Shown here piece after piece: positions 1-9,229 of a stretch of DNA of 64,000 bases. Below the pieces are notes generated by a model. That model saw nothing but the letters and a program-made list of their open reading frames with translations. It was not told the origin of the DNA and did no database searches. The stretch is from Ramlibacter monticola (GTDB taxonomy: Bacteria; Pseudomonadota; Gammaproteobacteria; Burkholderiales; Burkholderiaceae_C): contig NZ_JAEQNE010000004.1 in assembly GCF_016722785.1 (NCBI RefSeq), positions 273,501 to 337,500 on the forward strand. The letters are read 5' to 3'. Both the position numbers and the translations under genes were made by a program. Position 1 is the first letter of the stretch. Each line of letters opens with the position of its first letter.

Positions 1-2
1 CA

Positions 3-1745
3 GCGGTCGCAGAGGTGCGCGAGCAGGTCGACGACTCGTACCTCGGCCCCAGCACCGCGGCCATCGTCGCGGCGGCGACCGACCGGCGCATCCCGCACAT
101 CCGCCTGAACGACGGCAACCTGGTGCAGCTGGGGTACGGCGCGCGCCAGCGCCGGATCTGGACCGCCGAGACCGACCGCACCAGCGCCATCGCCCAGGGC
201 ATCGCACGCGACAAGGACCTGACCAAGCGCCTGATCGCCGGCTGCGGCGTACCGGTGCCGGACGGCCGCGCCGTAAAGACGCCGGCCGAGGCCTGGGAAG
301 CCGCACAGGACATCGGCCTGCCCGTGGTCCTCAAGCCCAGCGACGGCAACCACGGCCGCGGCGTCATGCTGGACCTGCGCACCCAGGCCGACGTCGAAGC
401 CGCCTTCGAGGTCGCCGCCCGCCATGGCAGCGAGGTGCTGGTGGAGCGCTGCATCGCCGGCGACGAGCACCGGCTGCTGGTCATCGGCGGCAAGGTGGCG
501 GCGGCGGCGCGCGGCGAGACCGCCTGGGTCACCGGCGACGGCCGTTCGACCGTGAGCCAGCTGGTCGACGCGCAGATCAACACCGACCCGCGCCGCGGCA
601 CCACCGAGGACCACCCCCTGAACCGCCTGGGGATCGAGGACGACGGAGCCATCCTGGCCGAACTGGCACGGCAGGGCCTGGCGCCCGCGACCGTGCCCGA
701 GGCCGGACGCAAGGTGCTGATCCAGCGCAATGGCAACGTCGCGATCGACTGCACCGACCAGGTCCATCCCGAGGTCGAACACGTGGTCGCCCTGGCCGCA
801 CGCATCGTCGGCCTGGACATCGCCGGTGTCGACCTCGTGGCCCAGGACATCGGCCGCCCGCTGCACGAACAGGGCGGCGCCATCGTCGAAGTCAACGCCG
901 GCCCCGGGCTGCTGGCGCACCTGAAGCCCGCGATCGGCAAGCCGCGTCCGGTGGGCCGCGCCATCATCGACACGCTGTTCCCCGAGGACAACGGCCACGC
1001 GCACGCCGGCCGCATCCCCATCGTCGGCATCGCCGGCACGCGCGACAGCACCCGCATCGCGCGGATGGTCGCCTGGCTCGCCCAGTTGCGCGGCCAGCGC
1101 GTGGGCCTGGCGTGCGCCGACGGCCTGTACCTCGACCGCCGCCGCCTGGCGTCCGGCGACGCGCGCCGCTGGGACGTGTCGCACCGCTTGCTGGTCAACC
1201 GCAACGTGCAGGCCGCGGTGTTCGAGAACGATGCCTGCACGGTGCTGCGGGACGGCCTGGCCTACGACCGCTGCACGGTCGGCGTGGTGACCGACTGCGA
1301 TGGTTCCGAGACGCTGGCCGAGCTCGACATCCAGTCGCCCGACCAGATGCCCAAGGTGCTCCGCACCCAGGTCGACGTGGTGCTGGGCGACGGCGTGGCG
1401 GTGCTGAACGCGGCCGACGAGCGCGTCGCCGCGTTGGGGGCCTTTTGCGACGGCGAGGTCATGCTCTACGCGGCCGATCCGCAGACGCCAGCGCTGTTGG
1501 CGCACCGCGGCGGCGGCGCGCGCGGCCGCGCCGTCTTCCTGCACGACCGCCGCCCGGTGCTGGCCTCCGGCAGCGCCGAGACGCGGCTGGCCCCGCTGTC
1601 GCCAGCGGCGCGCGGCGGCATGGCCGACGAATCCCTGCTCGCCGTGATCGCCACCGCCTGGGCGCTGGACGTCCCGCCCGACCTGATCATCGCCGGCATC
1701 GAGACCTTCGACGCCCACAACGCCGCTTCCGCGCAGCCCGCCTGA
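3..1745 (+). CDS. Cyanophycin synthetase-like protein (CphA' type), 5' end outside window
   Basis: The frame is open from the first bases, and the protein aligns with the downstream CphA from about its residue 145 (shared LGPST block), so roughly 145 residues lie upstream of the window. The ATP-grasp half is well kept (VLKPSDGNHGRG, VEVNAGPG). The Mur-ligase-like half is degenerate: the site of the GTNGKTTT P-loop in CphA reads GTRDSTR here (about nt 1034-1054), losing the Lys and Thr that bind ATP phosphate. The protein also stops at the sequence matching CphA's HNAPGRF, so the last ~150 residues (third Mur-ligase subdomain) are missing. Tandem cphA'/cphA genes are common in Burkholderiales. 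The role is inferred: an accessory or partly inactive partner in making multi-L-arginyl-poly-L-aspartate. It ends 13 bp before cphA and is probably cotranscribed. Confidence 0.85.
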   Translation, partial: AVAEVREQVDDSYLGPSTAAIVAAATDRRIPHIRLNDGNLVQLGYGARQRRIWTAETDRTSAIAQGIARDKDLTKRLIAGCGVPVPDGRAVKTPAEAWEAAQDIGLPVVLKPSDGNHGRGVMLDLRTQADVEAAFEVAARHGSEVLVERCIAGDEHRLLVIGGKVAAAARGETAWVTGDGRSTVSQLVDAQINTDPRRGTTEDHPLNRLGIEDDGAILAELARQGLAPATVPEAGRKVLIQRNGNVAIDCTDQVHPEVEHVVALAARIVGLDIAGVDLVAQDIGRPLHEQGGAIVEVNAGPGLLAHLKPAIGKPRPVGRAIIDTLFPEDNGHAHAGRIPIVGIAGTRDSTRIARMVAWLAQLRGQRVGLACADGLYLDRRRLASGDARRWDVSHRLLVNRNVQAAVFENDACTVLRDGLAYDRCTVGVVTDCDGSETLAELDIQSPDQMPKVLRTQVDVVLGDGVAVLNAADERVAALGAFCDGEVMLYAADPQTPALLAHRGGGARGRAVFLHDRRPVLASGSAETRLAPLSPAARGGMADESLLAVIATAWALDVPPDLIIAGIETFDAHNAASAQPA

Positions 1746-1758
1746 ATTTTCGACCGCC

Positions 1759-4335
1759 ATGGAAATCTCCCGCATCCGCGCCCTGCGCGGGCCCAACCTG
1801 TGGAGCCGGCACACGGCCATCGAGGCCGTCGTGTCCTGCTCGGACGATGAAACCGCGGTCACCGGCCGCCCCGGCTTCGAGGCCCGGCTGCGCAAGCTCT
1901 TTCCGGCCGTCGGCGCCTTGCGCGCCGGCGGCCCGGTGTCGCTGGCCCACGTGCTCGAGGCCGTGGCGCTCTCGCTGCAGGAAGAAGCCGGCTGCCCGGT
2001 CACCTTCAGCCGCACCCAGGCCACGATCGAGCCGCGCATCTACCAGGTCGTCGTCGAATACAGCGAGGAGGCGGTCGGCCGCCTGGCCTTCGAACTCGCG
2101 CAGCAGCTGATCGCGGCCACGCTGGATCCCGAGGCTGGCTTCGACATCGACGCCGCGATCGCCCGCCTGCGCGAGACCGACGAGGACGTGCGCCTGGGGC
2201 CCAGCACGGGCTCCATCGTGCAGGCCGCGGCGGCCCGGGGCATCCCGTGGCGCCGCCTGACCGACGGCAGCCTGGTGCAGTTCGGCTGGGGCAAGCACCA
2301 GCACCGCATCTGGGCCGCCGAGGTCGACCAGACCAGCGCGGTGTCGGAGTCGATCGCGCAGGACAAGGAACTGTCCAAGCAGTTGCTGCACGCCGCCGGC
2401 GTCCCGGTGCCCATCGGCCGCCCGGTGGCCGACGAGGCCGACGCCTGGGCCGCCGCGCTCGAGGTGGGCCTGCCGGTGGTGGTCAAGCCGCGGGACGGCA
2501 ACCAGGGCAAGGGCATCACCGTCAACCTCTCCACCCGCGATGCCATGACGCTGGCCTACAAGGCCGCGGCCGAGATCGGCGACGTGATGGTCGAGAAGTT
2601 CCTGCCCGGCTGCGACTACCGCCTGCTGGTGGTCGGCGACCAATTGGTCGCCGCCGCGCGGCGCGAACCGCCGCTGGTGGTGGGCGACGGCGAGCTGACG
2701 GTGGCCGAGCTGGTCGCCAAGGTCAACGCCGACCCGCGCCGCGGCGACGGCCATGCCACCTCGCTGACCAAGATCCGCATCGACGACATCGCCATCGCGC
2801 TGCTCGCCGAGCAAGGCCTCACGACCGGCAGCGTGCCGGCGCGAGGCCAGCGCGTGCGGATGCGCCACAACGCGAACCTGTCGACCGGCGGCACCGCTAC
2901 CGACGTCACCGACGACGTGCACCCGGAGGTCGCCGAACGCGCGATCGCCGCGGCGCAGATGGTGGGGCTGCACGTGTGCGGCGTCGACATGGTGTGCGAG
3001 GGCGTCCTCAAGCCCCTGGAGGAGCAGGGCGGCGGCATCGTCGAAGTCAATGCCGCGCCGGGGCTGCGCATGCACCTGTCGCCGTCCTACGGCAAGCCGC
3101 GCAATGTCGGCGAGGCCATCGTCAACCACCTGTTCGAACCCGGCCACGACGGCCGCATCCCGGTGGTCACGGTCACCGGCACCAACGGCAAGACGACCAC
3201 CGCGCGCCTGATCGCGCACCTGTTCGCCAGCAGCGGGCTGAAGGTGGGCATGACCAACACCGACGGCGTCTACGTCGACGGCCGGCAGATCGACTCGGGC
3301 GACTGCAGCGGCCCGAAGAGCGCGCGCAGCGTGCTGATGCATCCCGACGTCGAGGCGGCGGTGTTCGAGACCGCGCGCGGCGGCCTCCTGCGCGAAGGCC
3401 TCGCTTTCGACCACTGCCAGGTCGCGGTGGTCACCAATGTCGGCGCCGGCGACCACCTGGGGCTGAACTACATCACCACCGTCGAGGACCTGGCGGTCCT
3501 CAAGCGCGTGATCGTGCAGAACGTGACGCCGAAGACAGGGTATGCGGTGCTGAACGCGGCCGACCCCATCGTTGCCGCGATGGCCGACACCTGCCCCGGC
3601 AAGGTGATCTTCTTCGCCGCGGACCGCCACCACGCTGTCCTGGCGGCGCACCGCGCGCAGGGCGGGCGCAAGGTCTACGTCGACCCGACGCTGGACGGCG
3701 GCTCGGTGGTCGCGGCGGAAGGGAACCAGCGCGCGCACATCCCTCTGGCGGACATTCCGATCACCCGCAACGGCGCGATTGCCTTCCAGGTCGAGAACGT
3801 CATGGCGGCGGTCGCCGCTGCGTGGGGCGCGGGCCTGCCGTTCGAGGCTATCCGCAACGGGCTGGGATCGTTCGTCAACGACGCGCACAACGCGCCCGGC
3901 CGCTTCAACGTGATGGACTACAAGGGCGCGACGGTGATCGCCGACTACGGCCACAACCCCGACGCGATGCGCGCGCTGGTGGCGGCGGTCGATGCGATGC
4001 CGGCGAAGCGCCGCTCGGTGGTGATCAGCGCCGCCGGCGACCGGCGCGACGAGGACATCCGCGACCAGACCGTCATCCTGGGCGCCGCCTTCGACGACGT
4101 GCTGCTGTACCAGGATGCGGCCCAGCGCGGGCGCGCCGACGGCGAGGTGATGGCGCTGCTGCGCGAGGGGCTCAAGGGAGCGAGCCGCACCACGCACGTC
4201 GAGGAGATCCGCGGCGAGTTCGTCGCGATCGATGCGGCGCTCGCCCGCCTGGGGCCCGGCGACCTCTGCCTGGTGCTGGTCGACCAGGTCGAAGAGGCTC
4301 TGGCCCACCTGGCCCGGCGCGTCGCGGACGCATGA
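1759..4335 (+). CDS. cphA: Cyanophycin synthetase
   Basis: This 858-residue protein has the usual CphA length. It polymerises aspartate and arginine into the storage polymer cyanophycin using ATP. In order it has an N-terminal domain (1-150), an ATP-grasp domain (about 210-470, with VVKPRDGNQGKG and VEVNAAPG) and a Mur-ligase-like domain with a perfect P-loop GTNGKTTT at residues 474-481. The ATP-grasp domain adds Asp to the backbone and the Mur-ligase-like domain adds Arg to the side chain. The Mur part is complete, with HNAPGRF and DYGHNPDAM near the C-terminus. The start lies 13 bp after the CphA'-like gene, so the two look like one operon. No cyanophycinase is visible in the window. Confidence 0.95.
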   Translation: MEISRIRALRGPNLWSRHTAIEAVVSCSDDETAVTGRPGFEARLRKLFPAVGALRAGGPVSLAHVLEAVALSLQEEAGCPVTFSRTQATIEPRIYQVVVEYSEEAVGRLAFELAQQLIAATLDPEAGFDIDAAIARLRETDEDVRLGPSTGSIVQAAAARGIPWRRLTDGSLVQFGWGKHQHRIWAAEVDQTSAVSESIAQDKELSKQLLHAAGVPVPIGRPVADEADAWAAALEVGLPVVVKPRDGNQGKGITVNLSTRDAMTLAYKAAAEIGDVMVEKFLPGCDYRLLVVGDQLVAAARREPPLVVGDGELTVAELVAKVNADPRRGDGHATSLTKIRIDDIAIALLAEQGLTTGSVPARGQRVRMRHNANLSTGGTATDVTDDVHPEVAERAIAAAQMVGLHVCGVDMVCEGVLKPLEEQGGGIVEVNAAPGLRMHLSPSYGKPRNVGEAIVNHLFEPGHDGRIPVVTVTGTNGKTTTARLIAHLFASSGLKVGMTNTDGVYVDGRQIDSGDCSGPKSARSVLMHPDVEAAVFETARGGLLREGLAFDHCQVAVVTNVGAGDHLGLNYITTVEDLAVLKRVIVQNVTPKTGYAVLNAADPIVAAMADTCPGKVIFFAADRHHAVLAAHRAQGGRKVYVDPTLDGGSVVAAEGNQRAHIPLADIPITRNGAIAFQVENVMAAVAAAWGAGLPFEAIRNGLGSFVNDAHNAPGRFNVMDYKGATVIADYGHNPDAMRALVAAVDAMPAKRRSVVISAAGDRRDEDIRDQTVILGAAFDDVLLYQDAAQRGRADGEVMALLREGLKGASRTTHVEEIRGEFVAIDAALARLGPGDLCLVLVDQVEEALAHLARRVADA

Positions 4336-4369
4336 AGATCGCCGCGCTACCGGCGGCGACCGGGCCCTT

Positions 4370-5758
4370 TCAGGGCTCGAAACCACCCCCCAGCGCCAGG
4401 TGCAGGTTCACCCGCTGGATCAGCCTTTCGCCCTGCACGCGCGCCAGCGTCGCGCGCGCCGAGTGCAGGGCCAGCAACTGGTTCTGCACGCCGCGCAGGT
4501 CGCCGTTGCCGACCTGGTAGCGCGTGCGCGCGTAGCCCAGGGCCGACTCGTTCGCCCTCACCGCGCGTTGCAGCACGTCCGCGCGGCTGTCCAGGGTGAA
4601 GGACTGCGACAGCGCTCCCTCCACTTCGCCGAAGGCGCGCAGGCCGATGCGCCCGTACTCGGCGATGGCCGCCTTCTGTTCGGCGCTGCGCACGTCCACC
4701 TGGGCCTGCAGCGCGCCCGCGTTGAAGAGGGGCGCGAAGAGCGTGGCGCCGATGCCCGCCATGGGGTTGTCGCGTTCCTTCATGACGAACAGGTCGCTCG
4801 TGATGCTGCTCACCGACGCGGTGAGCGAGATCGTCGGCAGGCGCGCTGCCCGGGCCTGCTCGGTGCGGTAGAAGGCCGCGGCGACGCGGCGCTCGGCCGC
4901 CCGCACGTCGGGGCGGCGCTCCAGCAGCTCGGAGGGCAGGCCCGCGGGCACCGGCCCCGGCACCGCCGGCAGCGCGAGGCCGGCATCGACGGCGGCGGCG
5001 GGGTAGCGGCCAGCGAGGATCTCGATCGCGCGCAGCGCGTTCAGCCGCGCGATCTCCGCCTGCAGCTGCACGTCGCGGTACGACAGTGCGCTGGCTTCCG
5101 CCTGGCTGATTTCCAGCTCGTCGCCGCTGCCGACGCGCGCCCGGTCGCGCGAGAGCTCGACCAGGTTCTGCGCCGACTGGATCATGTCGCCCGCGATCGC
5201 CCGCTGCACCGCCGCCTCGCGCGCCAGGAACCAGCTCTTGGCGACCAGCGCGGCGATCGACTCGCGCGCGGAGATCGCATCGAAGATCGTGGATTCGTGT
5301 TGCGCGGAGGCGGCCGCGCGCTGCGCCCGCACCTTGCCCCAGAGATCCAGTTCCCAGCTGGCGAACAGGCCGATGCCGTTGACGCCGCTGCCGTCGCCGC
5401 CGAGCTTGCCGCCGCCGTGGCCGGTGAGGTGCACCTGCGGGTAGAGCGCGGCGCCGGCAGCCCGGGCGCTGGCCTCGGCGGCCTCGACGCGCGCCGAGGC
5501 GAGCTGCAAATCGGGGTTGTACGCGACGGCTTCGGCGACCAGCGTCTCCAGTTGCGCGTCCTGGAAGGTCTGCAGCCACCCATTGGCCACCGCCCCGGGC
5601 GGGGTGGGACCGCCGGTCCACTGGGGCGGCAGCTGGGTCTGCGGCAGGGACTGCGAGCGGATCTGCTGTGCGTCGGGAGGCGACCGAAGCGCGCAACCCG
5701 CCACGGCTGCCGCGCAAGCCGCCGCCAGGGTGACGCATCGCAATGCGGGCGGGGCCAT
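4370..5758 (-). CDS. NodT-family outer membrane efflux lipoprotein
   Basis: A TolC-like outer membrane channel of 462 residues. The N-terminus is a lipoprotein signal with lipobox VAGC at about residues 19-22, followed by two outer-membrane-efflux repeats rich in Ala-containing coiled coil. Family motifs include ELDLWGKVR, RPDVRAAERR and the RTRYQVGNGDL region. Its ATG overlaps the TGA of the upstream HlyD gene (ATGA), indicating translational coupling. With the HlyD and DUF3302 genes it would complete a periplasm-spanning export system. No inner-membrane pump is encoded next to it, so the substrate is unknown. Confidence 0.9.
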   Translation of the reverse strand: MAPPALRCVTLAAACAAAVAGCALRSPPDAQQIRSQSLPQTQLPPQWTGGPTPPGAVANGWLQTFQDAQLETLVAEAVAYNPDLQLASARVEAAEASARAAGAALYPQVHLTGHGGGKLGGDGSGVNGIGLFASWELDLWGKVRAQRAAASAQHESTIFDAISARESIAALVAKSWFLAREAAVQRAIAGDMIQSAQNLVELSRDRARVGSGDELEISQAEASALSYRDVQLQAEIARLNALRAIEILAGRYPAAAVDAGLALPAVPGPVPAGLPSELLERRPDVRAAERRVAAAFYRTEQARAARLPTISLTASVSSITSDLFVMKERDNPMAGIGATLFAPLFNAGALQAQVDVRSAEQKAAIAEYGRIGLRAFGEVEGALSQSFTLDSRADVLQRAVRANESALGYARTRYQVGNGDLRGVQNQLLALHSARATLARVQGERLIQRVNLHLALGGGFEP

Positions 5759-6975
5759 CAGTGCAGCTTCAGGATGAGGTAATTGATCTTGGTGTTCACG
5801 CGCAAGATGATCTTGCGCACGACCTGGATGAATTCCAGGTGCTCCGTGTAGATCGCCGCCGCGCCGCGGGCCCCGGCGGCGAAGAACACGTCGCGGAACT
5901 TCGGGTCCACGGTCAGCTTCACGGGGAAGCGCCCGGGTGGCGGCGGCGTGGACCCGGTCTGCGGCAGGGTTGCGCTGATCGCCGACTGGCCCTGGCCGTT
6001 CGCCCAGATGATGGCCTCCACCTTGGCCTTGATGATCTCGCCTGGCAGGGTCTCCAGGGCGATCTCGGCCTCGTCGCCGACCTTCACCTTGGTCAGCTCG
6101 TTCTGCTCGTACAGGGCGATCACGCTGAATTCGTCCTCCACGTAAGTGAGGGCCGGCAGGTTGGCCAGGGTGGTCACCAGCGCTCCCGGCCGCAACTGCA
6201 CGTTGATCGGCGTCCCGTCGGCGGGCGCGCGCACCGTGGTCTGCGCCAGGTCGAAGCGCGCCTGGTCGAGCTGGGCGCGGATCTGGGCGATCTGCGCCCA
6301 TTCGCCGTTGGACTTGGCGCCCATGCGTTGCCGGATCTGGCGTTCACCCGCCAGCGCCTGGGCCAGCGCGCCGCGCGACTGGGCCTCGGCGCTGCGGGAA
6401 GAGTCCACCGCGGCCTGCGCGTTGCGCAGGTTGGTCTCCGCCTGTTCCAGGTCGAACTTGTTGCCGGCGCCCTTGCCCGCCAGCTCGCGGTACTGCGCGG
6501 CGCGCTTCAAGGCGAGTTCGAGGTCGGCGTTCGTCTGCTGCACCCGCTGCGACGCCTGGTCGATGGCGGACTTGGACTGCGAGACCTGGGCCGCGGAGCC
6601 GGTCAGCTGTTCTTCGAGTTCGCGGCTGCTGCCCACGGTGTTGGCGAGCTGGGCTTCGAGGCTGGCGACCTGCAGCTGGTAAGGGGTGGGGTCGATCCGG
6701 TACAGGACCTCCCCCTTGCGCATCGGCTTGTTGGCGGGGGCGACCTCGAGCACCCGGCCGCGCTGGTCGGACGTCACGTTGACGACGTACTTGATGACGC
6801 GCACGTCGTGCGACGAAGGCGCGACCACGTTGAGCGCCAGGATCAGCGCCGTCAGCCCCACGATCGGGATGGTGATCACGATCACCTGCGACAGCGTGTT
6901 CCACGGCAGCCACTTGAACTTGAAGAAGATCAGCCAGACGAAGAACGAGTAGATGGCAAGCAGCACGACTTCCAT
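5758..6975 (-). CDS. HlyD/YiaV-like membrane fusion protein
   Basis: A periplasmic adaptor of 405 residues. Two N-terminal membrane segments (about residues 3-22 and 29-50) precede a biotinyl-lipoyl-like hairpin half (VTSDQRGRVLEVAP), a long coiled coil (about 100-240) and the second lipoyl/beta-barrel half (TTVRAPADGTPINVQLRPG). Two N-terminal membrane segments followed by a DUF3302 partner are the arrangement of E. coli YiaV/YiaW. The start ATG overlaps the upstream TAA by one base (TAATG), and its stop overlaps the outer membrane gene start. This gives a tightly coupled three-gene export operon of unknown substrate. Confidence 0.88.
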   Translation of the reverse strand: MEVVLLAIYSFFVWLIFFKFKWLPWNTLSQVIVITIPIVGLTALILALNVVAPSSHDVRVIKYVVNVTSDQRGRVLEVAPANKPMRKGEVLYRIDPTPYQLQVASLEAQLANTVGSSRELEEQLTGSAAQVSQSKSAIDQASQRVQQTNADLELALKRAAQYRELAGKGAGNKFDLEQAETNLRNAQAAVDSSRSAEAQSRGALAQALAGERQIRQRMGAKSNGEWAQIAQIRAQLDQARFDLAQTTVRAPADGTPINVQLRPGALVTTLANLPALTYVEDEFSVIALYEQNELTKVKVGDEAEIALETLPGEIIKAKVEAIIWANGQGQSAISATLPQTGSTPPPPGRFPVKLTVDPKFRDVFFAAGARGAAAIYTEHLEFIQVVRKIILRVNTKINYLILKLH

Positions 6976-7544
6976 TACTTGGTCCCTCCACCCGCGGTTT
7001 CGGCCACGCGGCGGTCCTGCGTGGTGAGCACGGTCATGGGCGGCTGCGCCGCCAACGGGCGCTCGAGCTGCGCGATGAGCTGGCGCAGCTCGGGCGACAA
7101 CGGCCCCTTCTGCTCCATCCCGCTCAGCTCGTGGCGCAGGTGCTCGACTTCCGCCGGCGAGAGCTTGCCGGCCAGCGCCTTTTCGCCTTCCTCGAGGTAA
7201 TAGTCGTCGTGCTTGTCGGAGCCGTAGATGGCGCGGTAGCCGAGCGGCTTGGTGTAGGCCCACAGCCACGCCAGGGGCCACAGCATGCCGCCGAAGAACA
7301 GCGACAGGATGCAGAGGACCTTGATCGAGTCCTTGTGCGGATGCTGGCGCTTCTCGGCGATCTTTTCCGGCAGCACATGCACGAACAGGAAGCCCCCGAT
7401 CGCGACGGCGGGCACGAAGAAGATCACGAACCAGGAAACCCAGTCGGCGGCGGTGTCCAGCGCTTCGCCGGAAAGAAAGGAGGCGTGCGCGAGCGGCGCC
7501 GCGAGGAGGGCGAGGCCGGGCAACGCGCGTCGCAGGATCTTCAT
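6975..7544 (-). CDS. DUF3302 (YiaW-like) membrane protein
   Basis: A 189-residue protein with a hydrophobic N-terminal segment, a second membrane segment around residues 38-57 (WFVIFFVPAVAIGGFLFVHV) and a third around 75-95 (LCILSLFFGGMLWPLAWLWA). This is the DUF3302 layout of E. coli YiaW, which is encoded with the HlyD-type YiaV. A Pro/Gln-containing cytoplasmic tail follows. GGAG lies 7 bp before the ATG. It is the first gene of the minus-strand export operon; its function is unknown, and a role in assembling or regulating the HlyD partner is inferred. Confidence 0.82.
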   Translation of the reverse strand: MKILRRALPGLALLAAPLAHASFLSGEALDTAADWVSWFVIFFVPAVAIGGFLFVHVLPEKIAEKRQHPHKDSIKVLCILSLFFGGMLWPLAWLWAYTKPLGYRAIYGSDKHDDYYLEEGEKALAGKLSPAEVEHLRHELSGMEQKGPLSPELRQLIAQLERPLAAQPPMTVLTTQDRRVAETAGGGTK

Positions 7545-7643
7545 GGCGTGCTCCGCGGGCGAGGTGTAGTGGCTGTCGAGGATGCCGGAGCGGTGCAGTC
7601 CCCGTCATTGCCCTTTGGACCTACTCGCGGGGCGGGAGGAAAG

Positions 7644-7674
7644 GCGAGTCCCCCTTGGGGTTTTTCTCGCTTTT
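7644..7674. other. Hairpin between DUF3302 and MATE genes
   Basis: GCGAG (7644-7648) pairs with CTCGC (7666-7670), with a nested CCCC/GGGG stem inside and a short T run on the plus strand. It lies in the 232-bp gap after the MATE gene, which ends at 7777 on the minus strand. The T run is on the wrong side for that gene, so a terminator role is doubtful. Nothing else is seen in the gap. Confidence 0.25.
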
Positions 7675-7776
7675 CCTGCCGAGGACGCGGCTTCGGCTCC
7701 GGTCACCCCCGCCGTGAGGCAGCCCGGGTGCACCCTGGCTGCGGCGCGAAGCGGGTCCGGTCATTGCATCTGGGCT

Positions 7777-9156
7777 TCAGGCGGGAGGCTGCGACCCGCG
7801 CGTCCAATCGGCGAAGTGGATCGCGGCCGACAGCGTCAGGCCCAGCGCCGAGAGGCTCAGCGCGACGACGACGAACAGGGCTTCGGGCGGCGCAGCGGCG
7901 ACGCGCACCGCGACGTAGCCGCCGATCGCCACGACAAGCAGCCGCACGGTGCTGGCCAGCAGCGGCCATGCGAGGCGGCCGGCGCCCTGCGAGGCGAAGA
8001 ACAGCGCCAGTCCCAGGCCGAAGAAGCCGTAGCAGCCGCCCACGATGCGCAGGTAGCTGCTGCCCGCGGCCTGCACTGCGGCGTCGGACGTGAACAGGCC
8101 CATCCACGCCTGCGGCCACAACGCCGCCCAGGCGCCGATGAGGCCCGTGACCGCCCACACCAGGCCGGCGCCGGCCCAGGTCACCCGCTTGGCGCGGGCG
8201 GGCTGGCGGGCGCCGAGGTTGGTCGCCACCATCGCGGTGAGCGCGCTGCCGAAGCCGAAGGCGATCGGCACGAGGATGTATTCGAGCCGCGCGGCGATGC
8301 CGTAGGCCGCCACGGCGAGGCTGCCGAAGCTGCCGACGAAAGCCGTGGCCAGGGCGATGGAGCTATTGCTCAGCACCGGGTTCAGCGACGAGGGCAGCGC
8401 GATCCGCAGGATCGCCCGGAACGCCGCGCGCCGCAACTGCCAGCGGGGGCCGAGGACGCGCACGGGCTGGCCGCGGCGCGACAGCCACGCCAGCAGGCCC
8501 AGCGCCGAGACCGCGTTGCAGCTCACCGTGCTCGCCGCCGCGCCCGCGACGCCCAGGGGCGGCAGGGGACCGACGCCGAAGACGAGGAGGGGGCACAGGG
8601 TCAGGTGCATCGCGGTGGTGGCGATGAGCGCCAGCGCCGCCGCGGCCATCTGGCCCGTGCCCCGCGCGACGCCGGCCAGCACGTTCACCGACCAGACCGC
8701 CGCGGCCCCCGCGAACAGCACGCCGGCATAGCTGGCCGCCTGGGCCAGCACGCCCTCGCGGGCGCCCATCAGCGCATAGGCCGCGGGACTGGAGAACAGC
8801 AGCGTGAACAGCAGCGACGCCGCGAGCGCCAGCAGCAGCGCGTGCTGCGCGACGCGCGTGGCCCCGGCCGCATCGCCGGCGCCGAGTGCACGCGCGACCG
8901 CGGCCGTCGTGCTGCCGCCGAAGCCGCCGGCGGACATCTGCAGCATCAGCATGGCGACCGGCAGGACCACCGCGACGCCGGCCAGCGCCTCCGGACCCAG
9001 CCGGCCCACGATGTAGCCGTCGAAGCCGATCACCACGGTGTTGGCGAGCAGGCCCAGCACGTTGGGCGTGGCGAGGCGCAGGAGCGTGGGCAGCACCGGT
9101 CCGCGCAGCATCCGCTGCGTGGGGGTCGGTGCCGGCAGGGCGGCGGCAAGCTGCAT
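7777..9156 (-). CDS. MATE family multidrug efflux transporter
   Basis: An inner membrane pump of about 459 residues with twelve hydrophobic segments in two similar halves. It would use the ion gradient to expel organic cations or drugs. The start was chosen at ATG 9156 because AGGAA (9163-9167) lies 6 bp upstream. The longer ATG at 9174 has no ribosome binding site and sits inside a palindromic operator. The TetR gene lies just upstream on the same strand and has a matching operator, so drug-inducible control by that repressor is the simplest reading. Confidence 0.9.
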   Translation of the reverse strand: MQLAAALPAPTPTQRMLRGPVLPTLLRLATPNVLGLLANTVVIGFDGYIVGRLGPEALAGVAVVLPVAMLMLQMSAGGFGGSTTAAVARALGAGDAAGATRVAQHALLLALAASLLFTLLFSSPAAYALMGAREGVLAQAASYAGVLFAGAAAVWSVNVLAGVARGTGQMAAAALALIATTAMHLTLCPLLVFGVGPLPPLGVAGAAASTVSCNAVSALGLLAWLSRRGQPVRVLGPRWQLRRAAFRAILRIALPSSLNPVLSNSSIALATAFVGSFGSLAVAAYGIAARLEYILVPIAFGFGSALTAMVATNLGARQPARAKRVTWAGAGLVWAVTGLIGAWAALWPQAWMGLFTSDAAVQAAGSSYLRIVGGCYGFFGLGLALFFASQGAGRLAWPLLASTVRLLVVAIGGYVAVRVAAAPPEALFVVVALSLSALGLTLSAAIHFADWTRGSQPPA

Positions 9157-9172
9157 GGTGGATTCCTGGTTC

Positions 9173-9190
9173 ATATGATGGTCGTCATAT
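9173..9190. promoter_or_regulatory. Palindromic operator in front of the MATE gene
   Basis: ATATGA (9173-9178) and TCATAT (9185-9190) form a perfect 6-bp inverted repeat around TGGTCG. It matches the operator upstream of tetR at 15 of its central 18 positions or better. The position just upstream of the MATE ribosome binding site suggests repression of the pump. Confidence 0.7.
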
Positions 9191-9229
9191 TCGCGCGTGA
9201 GGGCGATGCGCGTCGCGGGCGGGCGCGCA

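Noticed and set aside
1687..4386. Minus-strand open frame of 899 codons opposite cphA
   Set aside because: Shadow of the cyanophycin synthetase gene; no recognisable domain or ribosome binding site.
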